From contig NZ_JAOWLA010000008.1 in assembly GCF_025751575.1 (NCBI RefSeq), forward strand, positions 1-64,000: a stretch of 64,000 nt of DNA. The letters are read 5' to 3'. Source of the stretch: Albidovulum sediminicola (GTDB taxonomy: Bacteria > Pseudomonadota > Alphaproteobacteria > Rhodobacterales > Rhodobacteraceae). Position numbers and translations under genes: made by a program. A model generated the notes under the pieces. The model saw nothing but the letters and a program-made list of their open reading frames with translations, searched no databases and was not told the DNA's origin. The stretch's first letter is position 1, and the number at the start of each line of letters is the position of its first letter. Shown piece by piece: positions 35,504-44,978 of the stretch.

Positions 35504-36433
35504 ATGACCGTCAGGACCGGACTGTCCCGCCGTCAGGCGCTGCTTTCCGCTGCGGCCCTGCCGCTGGCCGCCGCCCTTCCCGGCCGCGCCTCGGCCGGGG
35601 CCGAAAAGCAGGGGATGAGCGTGCCGACCTTCAAACGCTTCACGCTGGGCGAGTTTGAGGTAACGACGCTTCTGGCCGGAACCCGCGCGGTCGAAAACCC
35701 CCATGACATCTTCGGCCTGAACGTCGGCGCCGAGGAGTTCGCCGCCGCCTCCGACGCGGCCTTCCTTCCGTCCGATGTCGTGCAATTCTTCTTCACGCCC
35801 ACGCTGGTGAACACGGGCGGATCGCTGATCCTGTTCGATACCGGCCTGAACCCGGAGGGCATCACCACCGCCCTTGCCGCCGCGGGCCATAGCCCCGACC
35901 AGATCGACACGGTCGTGATCACCCACATGCATGGCGACCATATCGGCGGGCTGATGGGCGAGGGCGGCGCGACCTTCGCCAATGCTTCCTTTGTGACCGG
36001 GGCCACCGAGCACAACCACTGGATGGGCGCGGGCAATGAAACCTTCGACGCCAAGGTCCGCCCGCTGAACGAGCGTTTCAGCTTCCTCGACGACGGCGGC
36101 CAGGTCGCCCCCGGCGTGACCGCGCTCGCGGCGCATGGCCATACGCCCGGGCACATGGCCTATCGCATCGAAAGCGGCGGCAAGGCGCTGATCGTGATCG
36201 CGGACGCGGCAAACCACCCCGTCTGGTCGCTGGCCCGCCCCGACTGGGAGGTGAAGTTCGACATGGACAAGGCCATGGCGGCGGCCACCCGCAAGAGCCT
36301 TTTCGGCATGATCGCCGCCGATCGACTGCCCTTCATCGGTTACCACATGCCCTTCCCCGCCACAGGCTTCATCGAGGCGGCGGGCGAGGGTTTTCGTTAT
36401 GTACCCACCTCCTACCAGCTGATGCTGGGCTGA
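35504..36433 (+). CDS. Exported metallo-beta-lactamase fold hydrolase
   Basis: 309 residues. The N-terminus has a Tat-type signal (SRRQALLSAAALPLAAALPG). The metallo-beta-lactamase motif THMHGDHIGG is at 140-149 (H141, H143, D145, H146), with GATEHNHW, AAHGHTPGHMAY and VIADAANHPV as the further metal-binding parts. It belongs to the lactonase-like MBL branch (AttM/quorum-quenching or thiol-hydrolase like) and probably acts in the periplasm; substrate unknown. Confidence 0.88.
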   Translation: MTVRTGLSRRQALLSAAALPLAAALPGRASAGAEKQGMSVPTFKRFTLGEFEVTTLLAGTRAVENPHDIFGLNVGAEEFAAASDAAFLPSDVVQFFFTPTLVNTGGSLILFDTGLNPEGITTALAAAGHSPDQIDTVVITHMHGDHIGGLMGEGGATFANASFVTGATEHNHWMGAGNETFDAKVRPLNERFSFLDDGGQVAPGVTALAAHGHTPGHMAYRIESGGKALIVIADAANHPVWSLARPDWEVKFDMDKAMAAATRKSLFGMIAADRLPFIGYHMPFPATGFIEAAGEGFRYVPTSYQLMLG

Positions 36434-36505
36434 AGTGCGCCCGGCCACCCTTGGCCGGGCCGCATGTTCGCGGCACACTGGCAGCGGTTCCTCGGAGTCC
36501 CGCCC

Positions 36506-37450
36506 TTGACGCCAATCGTGACGCTGACCCTGAACCCGGCCCTCGACCTTGCGGTGGAGACCAGGCGCGTCCTGCCCGGGCCGAAGCTGCGCTGCACCGC
36601 GCCGCGCATCGATCCCGGTGGCGGCGGGGTCAATGTATCCCGCGTCGTGGCCCGACTGGGGGGCGAGACGCTTGCCCTGGTCGCGGTGGGCGGCGGCAAC
36701 GGCGCCCGGCTTTGTGCCGCACTTGCGACCGAGAATGTGCCGTTCCGCCCCCTGCCCTCGCCGGGCGAGACCCGCGAAGGCCTGACGGTCACGGAGCGGA
36801 GCACGGGCGAGCAGTACCGCTTCGCCCTGCCCGGCCCCAAGTGGCGCGCCAGCGATGTCGCCAGCGCGCTGCGGAGTACCGTTCAGGCCGTGGCGCGCGG
36901 GCAGTTCCTCGTCATGTCGGGAAGCCTGCCGCCGGGCGTCCCGGCCGATGTCGCAGCGCGCCTTGCACGCCGGATCGCGCGGGCGGGCGGGCGCATGGGC
37001 GCCGACACTTCCGGTGCCGCGCTGGCGGAGCTTGCCGGGGGGCCATCGGGGCTTGACCTTCTCAGGATGAACGGGGCGGAGGCCGAAGAGCTTGCCGGCC
37101 ATCCGCTGCCCCTAGCGGCGGACAGCGCCGACTTTGCGCAGGCACTTGTGCACCGGGGTGTGGCGCGGCTGGTGATCGTGGCGCGCGGCGCGGAAGGGTC
37201 GGTGCTGGCCAGTCCCGAAGGGCGCTTCCTCGCCCGCGCGGCGGAGGTGCCGGTCAAGAGCCGCATCGGCGCCGGCGACAGTTTCATGGGGGCGATGGTG
37301 CTTGCCCTGGCGCGCGGCCTGCGGCCCGAACGCGCGCTTCAAGAAGGCACCGCCGCCGCCTGCGCTGCCGTCATGACCGACGCCACAGAGCTTTGCCGCG
37401 CGCGCGAGGCCCGACGCCTGATCCGGGATTGCCCGGTCCAGCCGGTGTGA
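36506..37450 (+). CDS. PfkB-family sugar kinase (1-phosphofructokinase / 6-phosphofructokinase II-like)
   Basis: 314 residues from TTG 36506 with GGAG upstream; family members start with 'TPIVTLTLNPALDL', found right after this codon. An in-frame ATG at 36464 would add 14 residues. Features include DPGGGGVNVSRVVARLGG, and the active-site signature KSRIGAGDSFMGAMVLAL, in which the GAGDS aspartate is the catalytic base. It phosphorylates a sugar phosphate such as fructose-1-P or tagatose-6-P. Confidence 0.88.
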   Translation: MTPIVTLTLNPALDLAVETRRVLPGPKLRCTAPRIDPGGGGVNVSRVVARLGGETLALVAVGGGNGARLCAALATENVPFRPLPSPGETREGLTVTERSTGEQYRFALPGPKWRASDVASALRSTVQAVARGQFLVMSGSLPPGVPADVAARLARRIARAGGRMGADTSGAALAELAGGPSGLDLLRMNGAEAEELAGHPLPLAADSADFAQALVHRGVARLVIVARGAEGSVLASPEGRFLARAAEVPVKSRIGAGDSFMGAMVLALARGLRPERALQEGTAAACAAVMTDATELCRAREARRLIRDCPVQPV

Positions 37451-37455
37451 CGGCG

Positions 37456-38079
37456 ATGGCGGGACGTATCCACATCATCCATCGCGCTCCGGAGCCGCCT
37501 CGGCCTGGCCGGTCCCGGTGCCTTGCAGCCGTTCTGATCCTTGGCCTCGGATCGGCCCCTGCCCTTGCGGCGCCGCTCGACTACCGGCTCGATGCCGAAG
37601 GGTCGGTGGTCGGCTTCGAGGTGACCATGAACGAGGGGCTTATCCGCGGCACGATGCCGGTCGCAGCGGCCGAGATCACGCTCGATTTCGAAAATGCCGC
37701 GAACAGCCACGCCGAGGTGGTGCTGGACGCCTCGGGCGCGCGGGCGAACCTGCCCTTCGCGACACTGGCGATGAAAAGCGGCAACGTGCTCGACACCGCC
37801 GAGTTCCCGACGATCACCTTCCAAGGCGCGCAGTTTCGCCGCGACGGCGATGCCGCGAGCGTCACCGGAACCGTCACGCTGCGCGGCCAGAGCCGGCCAA
37901 TGACGCTTGCCGCGCAGATCTTCCGCCCGCAGGGCACGCCGGCGGGCTACCGGGACCGCCTCGCGGTACAGCTCACCGGCACGCTGAGACGGTCGGACTT
38001 CGGGGCCACAGGTTTTGCCGACCAGGTGGGCGACGAGGTGCGGCTGAAGATCCTCGCCCGTCTGGTCCTGGGGCCCTAG
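37456..38079 (+). CDS. YceI-family periplasmic protein
   Basis: 207 residues with an N-terminal hydrophobic signal (CLAAVLILGLGSAPALAA) and the YceI lipocalin-like fold: LDAEGSVVGFEVTMN, AEITLDFENAANSHAEVVLD, LDTAEFPTITFQGAQF, VTGTVTLRGQSRPMTL and FGATGFADQVGDEV. Family members bind isoprenoids such as polyprenyl quinone precursors. It begins 5 bases after the PfkB stop, so they may be co-transcribed. Confidence 0.9.
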   Translation: MAGRIHIIHRAPEPPRPGRSRCLAAVLILGLGSAPALAAPLDYRLDAEGSVVGFEVTMNEGLIRGTMPVAAAEITLDFENAANSHAEVVLDASGARANLPFATLAMKSGNVLDTAEFPTITFQGAQFRRDGDAASVTGTVTLRGQSRPMTLAAQIFRPQGTPAGYRDRLAVQLTGTLRRSDFGATGFADQVGDEVRLKILARLVLGP

Positions 38080-38157
38080 TTTCAGCGGCGGCCGTTTTTG
38101 CTCTGGGCTTTCCTTGCGGCAGGCGACAAGGTGTCGGCGTTTGCCAGAGCCCCGACG

Positions 38158-39381
38158 ATGCGCCTTCTGATCTCTTTCGCCGCCCTCTTCCTCTCCGTCT
38201 TCCTGCTGCAGCTCGGCACCGGGTCGGTTGCCCCCTTGGACGCGATTTCCGGTGTGCAACTGGGGTTCACGAAGTCCGAGATCGGGACGATGGGTTCGGC
38301 CCATTTCCTGGGCTTCTTCATCGGCTGCTGGTGGGCGCCGCGGCTCATGGGGGCGGTCGGGCATTCGCGCGCCTTCGCGGCCTTCACCGCCTCGGGGACG
38401 ATCGGGGTCATCGCCCATATGATGATCGTCGATCCGGTCGCCTGGGCCGGGCTGAGGATGCTTTCGGGTCTTTGCGTCGCCGGGGCCTATACGGTGATCG
38501 AGGCCTGGCTTCAGGCCAAGGTGACCAACGCGACGCGTGGACGGGCGATGGGTGTCTACCGGGTTGTTGATACCGGCGGGTCGCTCGCCGCCCAACTGGT
38601 GATCGGCGTGCTGACGCCCGCGGCCTATTTTTCCTACAACATGCTGGCGCTGCTGTGCTGCGCGGCGCTTTTTCCGATGCTGGTGTCGAAGGCGGAGGAG
38701 CCGGCCATGAACGCCGCCCCGCGTCTGCGGCCATGGCTGGCCTGGCAGCGGTCGCCGCTGGGCGCGCTGGGGGTTGTCGTCTCGGGCGTGACCTCGGCCG
38801 CGTTCCGGATGGTGGGGCCGGTTTACGGGATCGAGGTGGGGCTGACCCAGGACACGATCGCGATCTTTCTTGCGGCCTTCGTGATCGGCGGTGTGGTGGT
38901 GCAGTTTCCGCTGGGCTGGCTGGCGGACCGCTACGACCGCCGCCATGTCCTGATCGGCCTCTCCGCCGCTGCGATCCTGTCCTGCGGGGTCACGATCGGG
39001 GTCGAGGGGCTGGGCGATGCCGCGGTCTTCGCCGCCGCCGCCTTCTTTGGTGCGACAACCCTGCCGATCTATTCACTTTCGACCGCGCATGCGCATGACT
39101 TCGGACAGGACGACGAGCGGGTGGAGCTTTCCGCGGCGCTCATGTTCCTTTATGCGGTCGGCGCCATCGCTTCGCCCCTGGCGGCCTCCTGGCTCATCGA
39201 GGCACATGGGCCCTCGGCGATGTTCATCTTCCTTTCGGTGATCCATCTGCTCCTGATCGGCTTCGGCGTCGTCAGGATGCGCGCGCGCCCCTCGGTCGGC
39301 CCGCGCACCCCCTACATCTTCACGCCGCGCACCTCCTTCATCGCGGGGCGCCTGTTCCGGCGGTCGCGGCGGGACGGCTAG
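38158..39381 (+). CDS. Major facilitator superfamily transporter
   Basis: 407 residues with about 12 membrane segments. The conserved loop motif between helices 8 and 9 ([15 protein letters not shown]) fits the MFS 'DRxGRR' signature. The N-terminal '[22 protein letters not shown]' and a soluble tail near the C-terminus ([16 protein letters not shown]) resemble YcaD-like permeases in alphaproteobacteria. The substrate is unknown. ATG 38158 is chosen over an in-frame TTG at 38098. Confidence 0.9.
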   Translation: MRLLISFAALFLSVFLLQLGTGSVAPLDAISGVQLGFTKSEIGTMGSAHFLGFFIGCWWAPRLMGAVGHSRAFAAFTASGTIGVIAHMMIVDPVAWAGLRMLSGLCVAGAYTVIEAWLQAKVTNATRGRAMGVYRVVDTGGSLAAQLVIGVLTPAAYFSYNMLALLCCAALFPMLVSKAEEPAMNAAPRLRPWLAWQRSPLGALGVVVSGVTSAAFRMVGPVYGIEVGLTQDTIAIFLAAFVIGGVVVQFPLGWLADRYDRRHVLIGLSAAAILSCGVTIGVEGLGDAAVFAAAAFFGATTLPIYSLSTAHAHDFGQDDERVELSAALMFLYAVGAIASPLAASWLIEAHGPSAMFIFLSVIHLLLIGFGVVRMRARPSVGPRTPYIFTPRTSFIAGRLFRRSRRDG

Positions 39382-39402
39382 CACGCGCCCGCCGCGACCC
39401 GT

Positions 39403-39455
39403 GCCGGGGGGCCGTCTGCCCCCCGCACCCCCCGAGGATATTTGCGAAAAGAAGA
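39403..39455. repeat. Rhodobacterales-type intergenic repeat with GC hairpin
   Basis: GGGGGGC (39406-39412) and GCCCCCC (39418-39424) form a 7-bp stem, followed by CACCCCCCGAGGATATTT and an AAAAGAAGAAG stretch. From memory this composite is common between genes in Rhodobacteraceae and may act as terminator or processed RNA end. It separates the MFS gene from metG. Only one copy was noticed in the window. Confidence 0.55.
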
Positions 39456-39544
39456 AGAGGGGGTGGTGGGCACGGTCCCGTGCCCTCTGGCCCTTCGCGC
39501 GCGCAGGCGCTAAACGGGCCGGGACACAAGGCAGAGGCGCGCGC

Positions 39545-41263
39545 ATGGCCCGGATTCTCATCACCTCCGCGATTCCCTATATCAACGGGATCAAGCACCT
39601 CGGGAATCTGGTCGGCTCGCAACTGCCGGCCGATCTATACGCCCGCTACAACCGGATGCGCGGGAACGAGGTCATGTTCATCTGCGCGACCGACGAGCAC
39701 GGGACGCCGGCCGAACTGGCCGCCGCCAAGGCGGGCAAGCCGGTGGCGGAATATTGCGCCGAGATGCACGAGGTCCAGTCCGGGATCGCGCGCGGCTTCC
39801 GTCTGTCCTTCGACCATTTCGGCCGGTCGTCCTCGGCGCGCAACCATGCGCTGACCCAGCACATGGCGCGCAAGCTGGGCGAGAACGGCCTGATCGCCGA
39901 GGTCGTCGAGAAACAGGTTTTCTCGGTCGCCGACAACCGCTTCCTGCCCGACCGCTACATCGAGGGCACCTGCCCCAACTGCGGGTACGAGAAGGCCCGC
40001 GGCGACCAGTGCGAGAACTGCACCAAGCAGCTTGATCCGACCGACCTGATCAACCCGCGCTCCGCCGTTTCCGGCTCGACCGAGCTGGAGGTGCGCGAGA
40101 CCAAGCACCTTTACCTGCGGCAGAGAACCCTCAAGGACAAGCTGGGCGCGTGGATCGACAGCAAGGCCGGTTGGCCGGTGCTGACGACCTCCATCGCGAA
40201 GAAATGGCTGAACGACGGCGAAGGGCTCCAGGATCGCGGGATCACGCGCGACCTGGCCTGGGGCGTGCCGGCGCAGTTCGAGGGCGCGCCCTGGAGGGGC
40301 ATGGAGGGCAAGGTCTTCTACGTCTGGTTCGACGCGCCGATCGAATATATCGCCGGGACTGCCGAATGGGCCGATGCCAACGGCTTGGACGACGCTGCCT
40401 GGGAACGCTGGTGGCGGACCGACAAGGGCGCGGATGACGTGACCTATGTCCAGTTCATGGGCAAGGACAACGTGCCCTTCCACACGCTTTCTTTCCCGGC
40501 CACGATCATCGGCTCGGGCGAGCCGTGGAAGCTGGTGGATTACATCAAGTCCTTCAACTACCTGAACTATGACGGCGGGCAGTTTTCGACCAGCCAGGGG
40601 CGTGGGGTCTTCATGGACCAGGCCCTGTCGATCCTTCCGGCGGATTACTGGCGCTGGTGGTTGCTCAGCCATGCGCCCGAGAACTCCGACAGCGAGTTCA
40701 CCTGGGAAAACTTCCAGGCGAGTGTGAACAAGGACCTGGCCGATGTGCTGGGCAACTTCGTCAGCCGCATCACCAAGTTCTGTCGGTCGAAATTCGGCGA
40801 GGTGGTGCCCGAGGGCGGCATCGCGGGGGAGCGTGCCGACGCGCTGGTCGCGGAGCTTGAGACCCGCGTGCGCGCCTACGAAGGCCACATGGAGGCCATG
40901 GATGTCCGCAAGGCCGCAACGGAGCTGCGCGCGATCTGGGTTGCGGGGAATGAGTACCTTCAGGCGGCGGCCCCCTGGTCGGTCTTCAAGGAGGACCCCG
41001 CGCAGGCGGCGGCGATGGTGCGGCTGGGGCTGAACCTGATCCGGCTTTACGCGGTCCTGTCGGAGCCGTTCATCCCGGACGCCGCCGAAACCATGCTTGC
41101 CGCATTGGGAACGAAGGACCGCACCTGGCCCGGCCCCATCGCGGAGGCCCTGGCCGTGCTGCCGGCGGGCCACGCGTTCCAGACGCCGGATGTCCTGTTC
41201 CGCAAGATCGCGGACGAGGAGCGCGAGGACTGGCAAGCGCGTTTCGCAGGCGTCAGAAGCTGA
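39545..41263 (+). CDS. metG: Methionyl-tRNA synthetase
   Basis: 572 residues. The start at [20 protein letters not shown] carries the HIGH-like HLGN. The connective-peptide zinc knuckle is [18 protein letters not shown], four cysteines in two CxxC pairs. The KMSKS equivalent is [10 protein letters not shown], the variant typical of this alphaproteobacterial lineage. C-terminal anticodon-binding helical domain; no C-terminal dimerisation domain. It charges tRNA-Met. ATG 39545 is the first codon giving the conserved start; longer upstream frame is not used. Confidence 0.96.
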   Translation: MARILITSAIPYINGIKHLGNLVGSQLPADLYARYNRMRGNEVMFICATDEHGTPAELAAAKAGKPVAEYCAEMHEVQSGIARGFRLSFDHFGRSSSARNHALTQHMARKLGENGLIAEVVEKQVFSVADNRFLPDRYIEGTCPNCGYEKARGDQCENCTKQLDPTDLINPRSAVSGSTELEVRETKHLYLRQRTLKDKLGAWIDSKAGWPVLTTSIAKKWLNDGEGLQDRGITRDLAWGVPAQFEGAPWRGMEGKVFYVWFDAPIEYIAGTAEWADANGLDDAAWERWWRTDKGADDVTYVQFMGKDNVPFHTLSFPATIIGSGEPWKLVDYIKSFNYLNYDGGQFSTSQGRGVFMDQALSILPADYWRWWLLSHAPENSDSEFTWENFQASVNKDLADVLGNFVSRITKFCRSKFGEVVPEGGIAGERADALVAELETRVRAYEGHMEAMDVRKAATELRAIWVAGNEYLQAAAPWSVFKEDPAQAAAMVRLGLNLIRLYAVLSEPFIPDAAETMLAALGTKDRTWPGPIAEALAVLPAGHAFQTPDVLFRKIADEEREDWQARFAGVRS

Positions 41264-41278
41264 GCCCGGCGGGTGGCC

Positions 41279-41743
41279 TTAGTCCCCGGCCGCCAGGGGG
41301 ACGGCGAAGCCGACCTTCACCCGATCCATCACGACGCTGGTGCGAAACCGGGTGATGTTGTCCTCGGCGAAGAAATGACGGCGCGTGAAGCGTTCGTAAT
41401 CCGCCATGTCCACGGCCGACAGGATCATGATGAAATCGCTGTTCCCGGTGACGTAGTAGCACTGCATCACCTCGGACGCCGCGCGCATCCGGGCGCGGAA
41501 CAGGTCCAGTTCGGCCGGACGTTCCGAGTTCAGCGTGACCTCGACAATCAGGATCAGGCCGCGGCCCGCCTTCTGCGGGTCAAGGATCGCGACATCGGCC
41601 TCCACATAGCCCTCGGCGCGCAGCCGGGCCAGCCGCTTGCGGCAGGCGTCGGGCGACAGGTTGACCTGCTGCGACAGCGCCTCGGCCGTCAGGCGGTTGT
41701 TGGTCTGGATGGCGTCAAGGATGAGGGCGTCGAATCTGTCCAT
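41279..41743 (-). CDS. Lrp/AsnC-family transcriptional regulator
   Basis: 154 residues: N-terminal HTH (LDAIQTNNRLTAEALSQQVN, LSPDACRKRLARLRAEG) and a C-terminal RAM ligand domain (ILIVEVTLNSE, VMQCYYVTGNSDFIMIL, FRTSVVMDRVKVGFAVPL). Lrp-type proteins sense amino acids. It is divergent from the PLP lyase-M24-EutA-like cluster and probably regulates it. Confidence 0.93.
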   Translation of the reverse strand: MDRFDALILDAIQTNNRLTAEALSQQVNLSPDACRKRLARLRAEGYVEADVAILDPQKAGRGLILIVEVTLNSERPAELDLFRARMRAASEVMQCYYVTGNSDFIMILSAVDMADYERFTRRHFFAEDNITRFRTSVVMDRVKVGFAVPLAAGD

Positions 41744-41917
41744 GCCCCGTTTCTGGCGGAAAATCGGCCTGAGTCACAGCGAAAGAGTTCTAACGGGCCG
41801 AATTTCCGCTCATAGAAGCCATCCTACTCCGAAAATCAGCCAAGCGGGCGCAAAGTTGTCCGGGAAGTCCGACGGCCATAGCGGGTAGATTCAGACGGAA
41901 GCCGGCCGGGAGGGCAC

Positions 41918-42964
41918 ATGACACAGGCAATCGACAATCCGTTCCGTGGGGCGGGGCTGCCCGACCTGCCGCGCACTCCTGGGGCCGATGCGAAGGCCGT
42001 GGCCGCCCTGTTGGCCCAATGTCCGGCACATGCGGTCACGCCGCTCATTGAGCGCCCCGACCTCGCCCGGCGCGCGGGCATCGCGGCGCTTTCCATCAAG
42101 GATGAGCGCGCCCGCATGGGGCTGGGCAGCTTCAAGGCGCTTGGCGCGGCCTATGCCATCGCCCGCGAGGCGTCGCTGACCGGGGCACAGGACCTGGCGA
42201 CGGCGCTGGAAGGCCGGACCTTTGTCACCGCCAGCGCGGGCAATCACGGCCTGTCGGTCGCCGCGGGGGCACGAGTCTTCGGCGCCCGGGCCGTTGTCTA
42301 CCTGTCGCATGCCGTGCCGGAGTCCTTTGCCGAACGGCTGGCCGCGCGCGGCGCGCAGGTCGTCCGGGCCGGCGCGGATTACGAGGCCAGCATGCAGGCC
42401 GCGGCCCGGGCGGCGGAGGACAACGGCTGGACGCTGCTGTCGGACAGTTCCTGGCCGGGCTACATGGACCTGCCGTTCCGGGTGATGGAAGGCTACCGCC
42501 AGATGGCGGCGGAAATCGCAGGGCAGATGCCGGAGCCGCCCTCGCATATCCTGCTTCAGGCCGGCGTCGGCGGTCTTGCTGCCGCCATTGCCGCCGAACT
42601 GCGCCGGGCCTGGGGTGCCGCGCCCCAAGTGATCGTCGTCGAACCCGAGGCGGCGCCCGCTCTTTTCGAGAGCATTCGCGCCGGACGCCCGGTCACGACC
42701 AGCGGCCCGGAATCTTCGATGGGGCGGCTCGACTGCAAGACGCCCTCCTACCTCGCGCTGGCCGATCTGGCCTGCGACGCGGACCGTTTCGTCACGCTGT
42801 CGGAGGAAGAGGCCGCAGCAGGTACGGCCGAACTGGCCGACGCGGGGCTTGCGACGACGCCTTCGGGTGGCGCAGGGCTGGCAGCCCTGCTGGCGGGGAT
42901 CGCGGGGATCGGGCCGGATGCGCATGTGCTTTGCATCCTGAGCGAGGGGCCGGCCGATGCCTGA
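41918..42964 (+). CDS. PLP-dependent ammonia-lyase, diaminopropionate ammonia-lyase-like
   Basis: 348 residues, fold-type II. The PLP lysine motif is MGLGSFKALGAAYA, preceded by AVTPLIERPDLARR and ALSIKDERARM. The substrate/phosphate loop is TASAGNHGLSVA, followed by LLQAGVGGLAAAIAAELRR. It resembles diaminopropionate ammonia-lyase in these blocks and in being followed by degradation genes, but is shorter than the 400-residue enzymes. It eliminates ammonia from an amino acid. It overlaps the M24 gene by eight bases. Confidence 0.8.
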   Translation: MTQAIDNPFRGAGLPDLPRTPGADAKAVAALLAQCPAHAVTPLIERPDLARRAGIAALSIKDERARMGLGSFKALGAAYAIAREASLTGAQDLATALEGRTFVTASAGNHGLSVAAGARVFGARAVVYLSHAVPESFAERLAARGAQVVRAGADYEASMQAAARAAEDNGWTLLSDSSWPGYMDLPFRVMEGYRQMAAEIAGQMPEPPSHILLQAGVGGLAAAIAAELRRAWGAAPQVIVVEPEAAPALFESIRAGRPVTTSGPESSMGRLDCKTPSYLALADLACDADRFVTLSEEEAAAGTAELADAGLATTPSGGAGLAALLAGIAGIGPDAHVLCILSEGPADA

Positions 42965-44127
42965 AACCTCGCTCATCTTTCCGGCGGACGAATACCGCCG
43001 CCGCGTCGCAGCGCTTCAGGCGGAGATGGCCAAGCACGGGCAGGATGCGCTTCTTCTCACGACGCCGCCCGATGTGTTCTACGTCACGGGCTTCCTGACG
43101 CGGTTCTGGGAAAGCCCGGCGCGGCCCTGGTTCATCGCGATCCCGGCCAAGGGCGACCCCGTGGCCGTCATTCCGGCCATCGGCGCCGAGTTGATGGGGC
43201 GTTGCTGGCTTAACGATATCCGCACCTGGGACGCGCCCGATCCGGCCGATGACGGCGTGAGCCTGCTGGCGGAGACGCTGGCCTCCCTCGTCGCCGAGAC
43301 CGGACGGATCGGCCTGCCGATGGGGCTTGAGACGCATCTGCGGATGCCGGTGGCCGACTTCGCCCGGCTGCACGAACGGCTTGCGCCCCGCGCCTTCACC
43401 GACGCCACCGCGACCGTCCAGCGGGTCCGCGAAATCAAGTCCGAGGCCGAGATCGCCAAGATCCGTGCCAGCTGCGCGGTGGCCGACGCGGCCTTCGACC
43501 GCGTGCCGGACTTCGCCCGCCCCGGCGCGCCGCTGGCCCGTGTCTTCCGCGACTTCCAGGTGGCGCTGCTGCAAGAGGGCGCCGACTGGGTCAGCTACGT
43601 CGCGGGCGGCGCGGGGCCCGGGGGCTACGGGGACGTAATCTCCCCCGCCGACGACCGCCCGCTGAGTGCGGGCGATGTCCTGATGCTGGACACCGGTGCG
43701 GTGCGGGACGGCTATTTCTGCGACTTCGACCGCAACTTCGCGATCGGTCGCGCCTCGGACGCCGCCCGGCGCGCCCACGCCGCGCTTTACGCGGCGACAG
43801 AGGTGGCGCTGGACCGGCTGCGCCCGGGCATGCATGCTGGCCTGTGATCTGCACCGGACGCTGACCGAGGCGCTCGCCCGCGAAGACGCCACGCCCGGCG
43901 GCGGGCGGCTTGGCCATGGCCTGGGTCTGACGCTGACGGAATGGCCCTCGTTCACCCCCAAGGACAGGACCGAACTGCGCGAGGGCATGGTGCTGACGCT
44001 CGAACCCGGGGTGGAGATCGCTCCCGGCCGCATCATGGTTCACGATGAAAACATCGTCCTGCGCGCCAGCGGGCCGGAGCTTCTGTCGCGCCGGGCGCCA
44101 GCCGAACTGCCGGAGATCCTGGAATGA
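42957..44127 (+). pseudogene. M24-family metallopeptidase (ectoine hydrolase/prolidase-like), frameshifted
   Basis: The first frame (42957-43847) gives the N-terminal domain and much of the pita-bread domain (VREIKSEAEIAKIRASCAVA, GDVLMLDTGAVRDGYFCDFD with two metal-binding Asp) and ends at LRPGMHAG-L-stop. From about 43846 a second frame continues GDLHRTLTEAL-like sequence and the remaining metal ligands HGLGLTLTEWP and TLEPGVEIAPG up to 44127. The expected join is MHAG-DLHRT; the DNA has four extra bases CTGT at 43842-43845. The intact protein would be about 390 residues. Either a real inactivating insertion or an assembly/sequencing error. Confidence 0.85.
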
Positions 44128-44870
44128 AGACCGTCAGCTTCGACCTGATCGGCCCGATCGGACAGAAGGCCACGCTGGGGCTGGTCGTGCTTCAGGCGGA
44201 CGAGACGCTGGAACAGGACTTCCGCCGGCTCTTCCAGGACCGGGATGTCGCGCTTTACGTCAGCCGAATCCCCTCGGGCGAGGAACTTTCGACCGATTCC
44301 ATCGCCGCGATGGAGGCGGAATTGCCGCGCGGCGCCTGGCTTCTGCCGCGTGCGGCACGGTTCGACGCGCTGGGATACGGCTGCACCTCTGGCACCACGC
44401 TGATCGGGGCGGAGGCGGTGGCGCGCCTGGTGCGCCGCGGGGTCGAAACGCCGGTCGTCACTGATCCCTTGACCGCGGCGCTGGCCGCGCTTGCCGCGCT
44501 TGGTGTCGGACGCCTCGGCCTCGTCACACCCTATGTCGAGGAGATCGCCGCCCCCGTCCGCGACGCGTTCGAGGCCGCAGGCTTCCCCGTCGCCGCCGCC
44601 GTGACCTTCGGGGAGGAGGTCGAGGCGCGGGTGGCCCGCATCGCCCCGGACTCGATCCGCGCCGCCGCGCGCGCGGTCGCCGCCGCCCCGGGGGTGGAGG
44701 CGGTGTTCCTGTCCTGCACCAATCTGCGCACGCTCGACCTGATCGACGATCTGGAGGCGGAACTGGGCATCCCGGTCCTGTCCAGCAACCAGGTCCTGGC
44801 CTGGCATATGGCCCGCAGCACCGGTGCACCCCTTGCCGTCGACGCGCCGGGGCGGCTCTTCCGGGTCTGA
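44124..44870 (+). CDS. Aspartate/glutamate racemase-fold protein, EutA / maleate isomerase-like
   Basis: 248 residues. Two cysteines in the right places for the Asp/Glu racemase superfamily: GYGCTSGTTLIG (near residue 92) and AVFLSCTNLRTLD (near 199). 'RIPSGEELSTDSIAAMEAEL' and 'TPYVEEI' resemble EutA and arylmalonate decarboxylase/maleate isomerase proteins. It overlaps the M24 gene by four bases, so despite the frameshift it belongs to the same operon. The likely role is isomerisation or racemisation of a small dicarboxylic amino acid intermediate. Confidence 0.8.
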   Translation: MKTVSFDLIGPIGQKATLGLVVLQADETLEQDFRRLFQDRDVALYVSRIPSGEELSTDSIAAMEAELPRGAWLLPRAARFDALGYGCTSGTTLIGAEAVARLVRRGVETPVVTDPLTAALAALAALGVGRLGLVTPYVEEIAAPVRDAFEAAGFPVAAAVTFGEEVEARVARIAPDSIRAAARAVAAAPGVEAVFLSCTNLRTLDLIDDLEAELGIPVLSSNQVLAWHMARSTGAPLAVDAPGRLFRV

Positions 44871-44978
44871 CGGCCCGGCCCTTGGCGGCCGCGATTCGGC
44901 GGTGGCGCCCGCCGCCGTCCTGTGCATAGTCGCGCTCGGGTCCAGACGAACCAAGGGCCCGCCAAGGGGACCGATCCG

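Noticed and set aside
35480-37102. 540-codon minus-strand frame opposite the MBL and PfkB genes
   Set aside because: Antisense to two well-supported genes with signal peptide and catalytic motifs.
37339-38946. 535-codon minus-strand frame opposite YceI and MFS genes
   Set aside because: Shadow frame; the plus-strand genes have clear domains and signal peptide.
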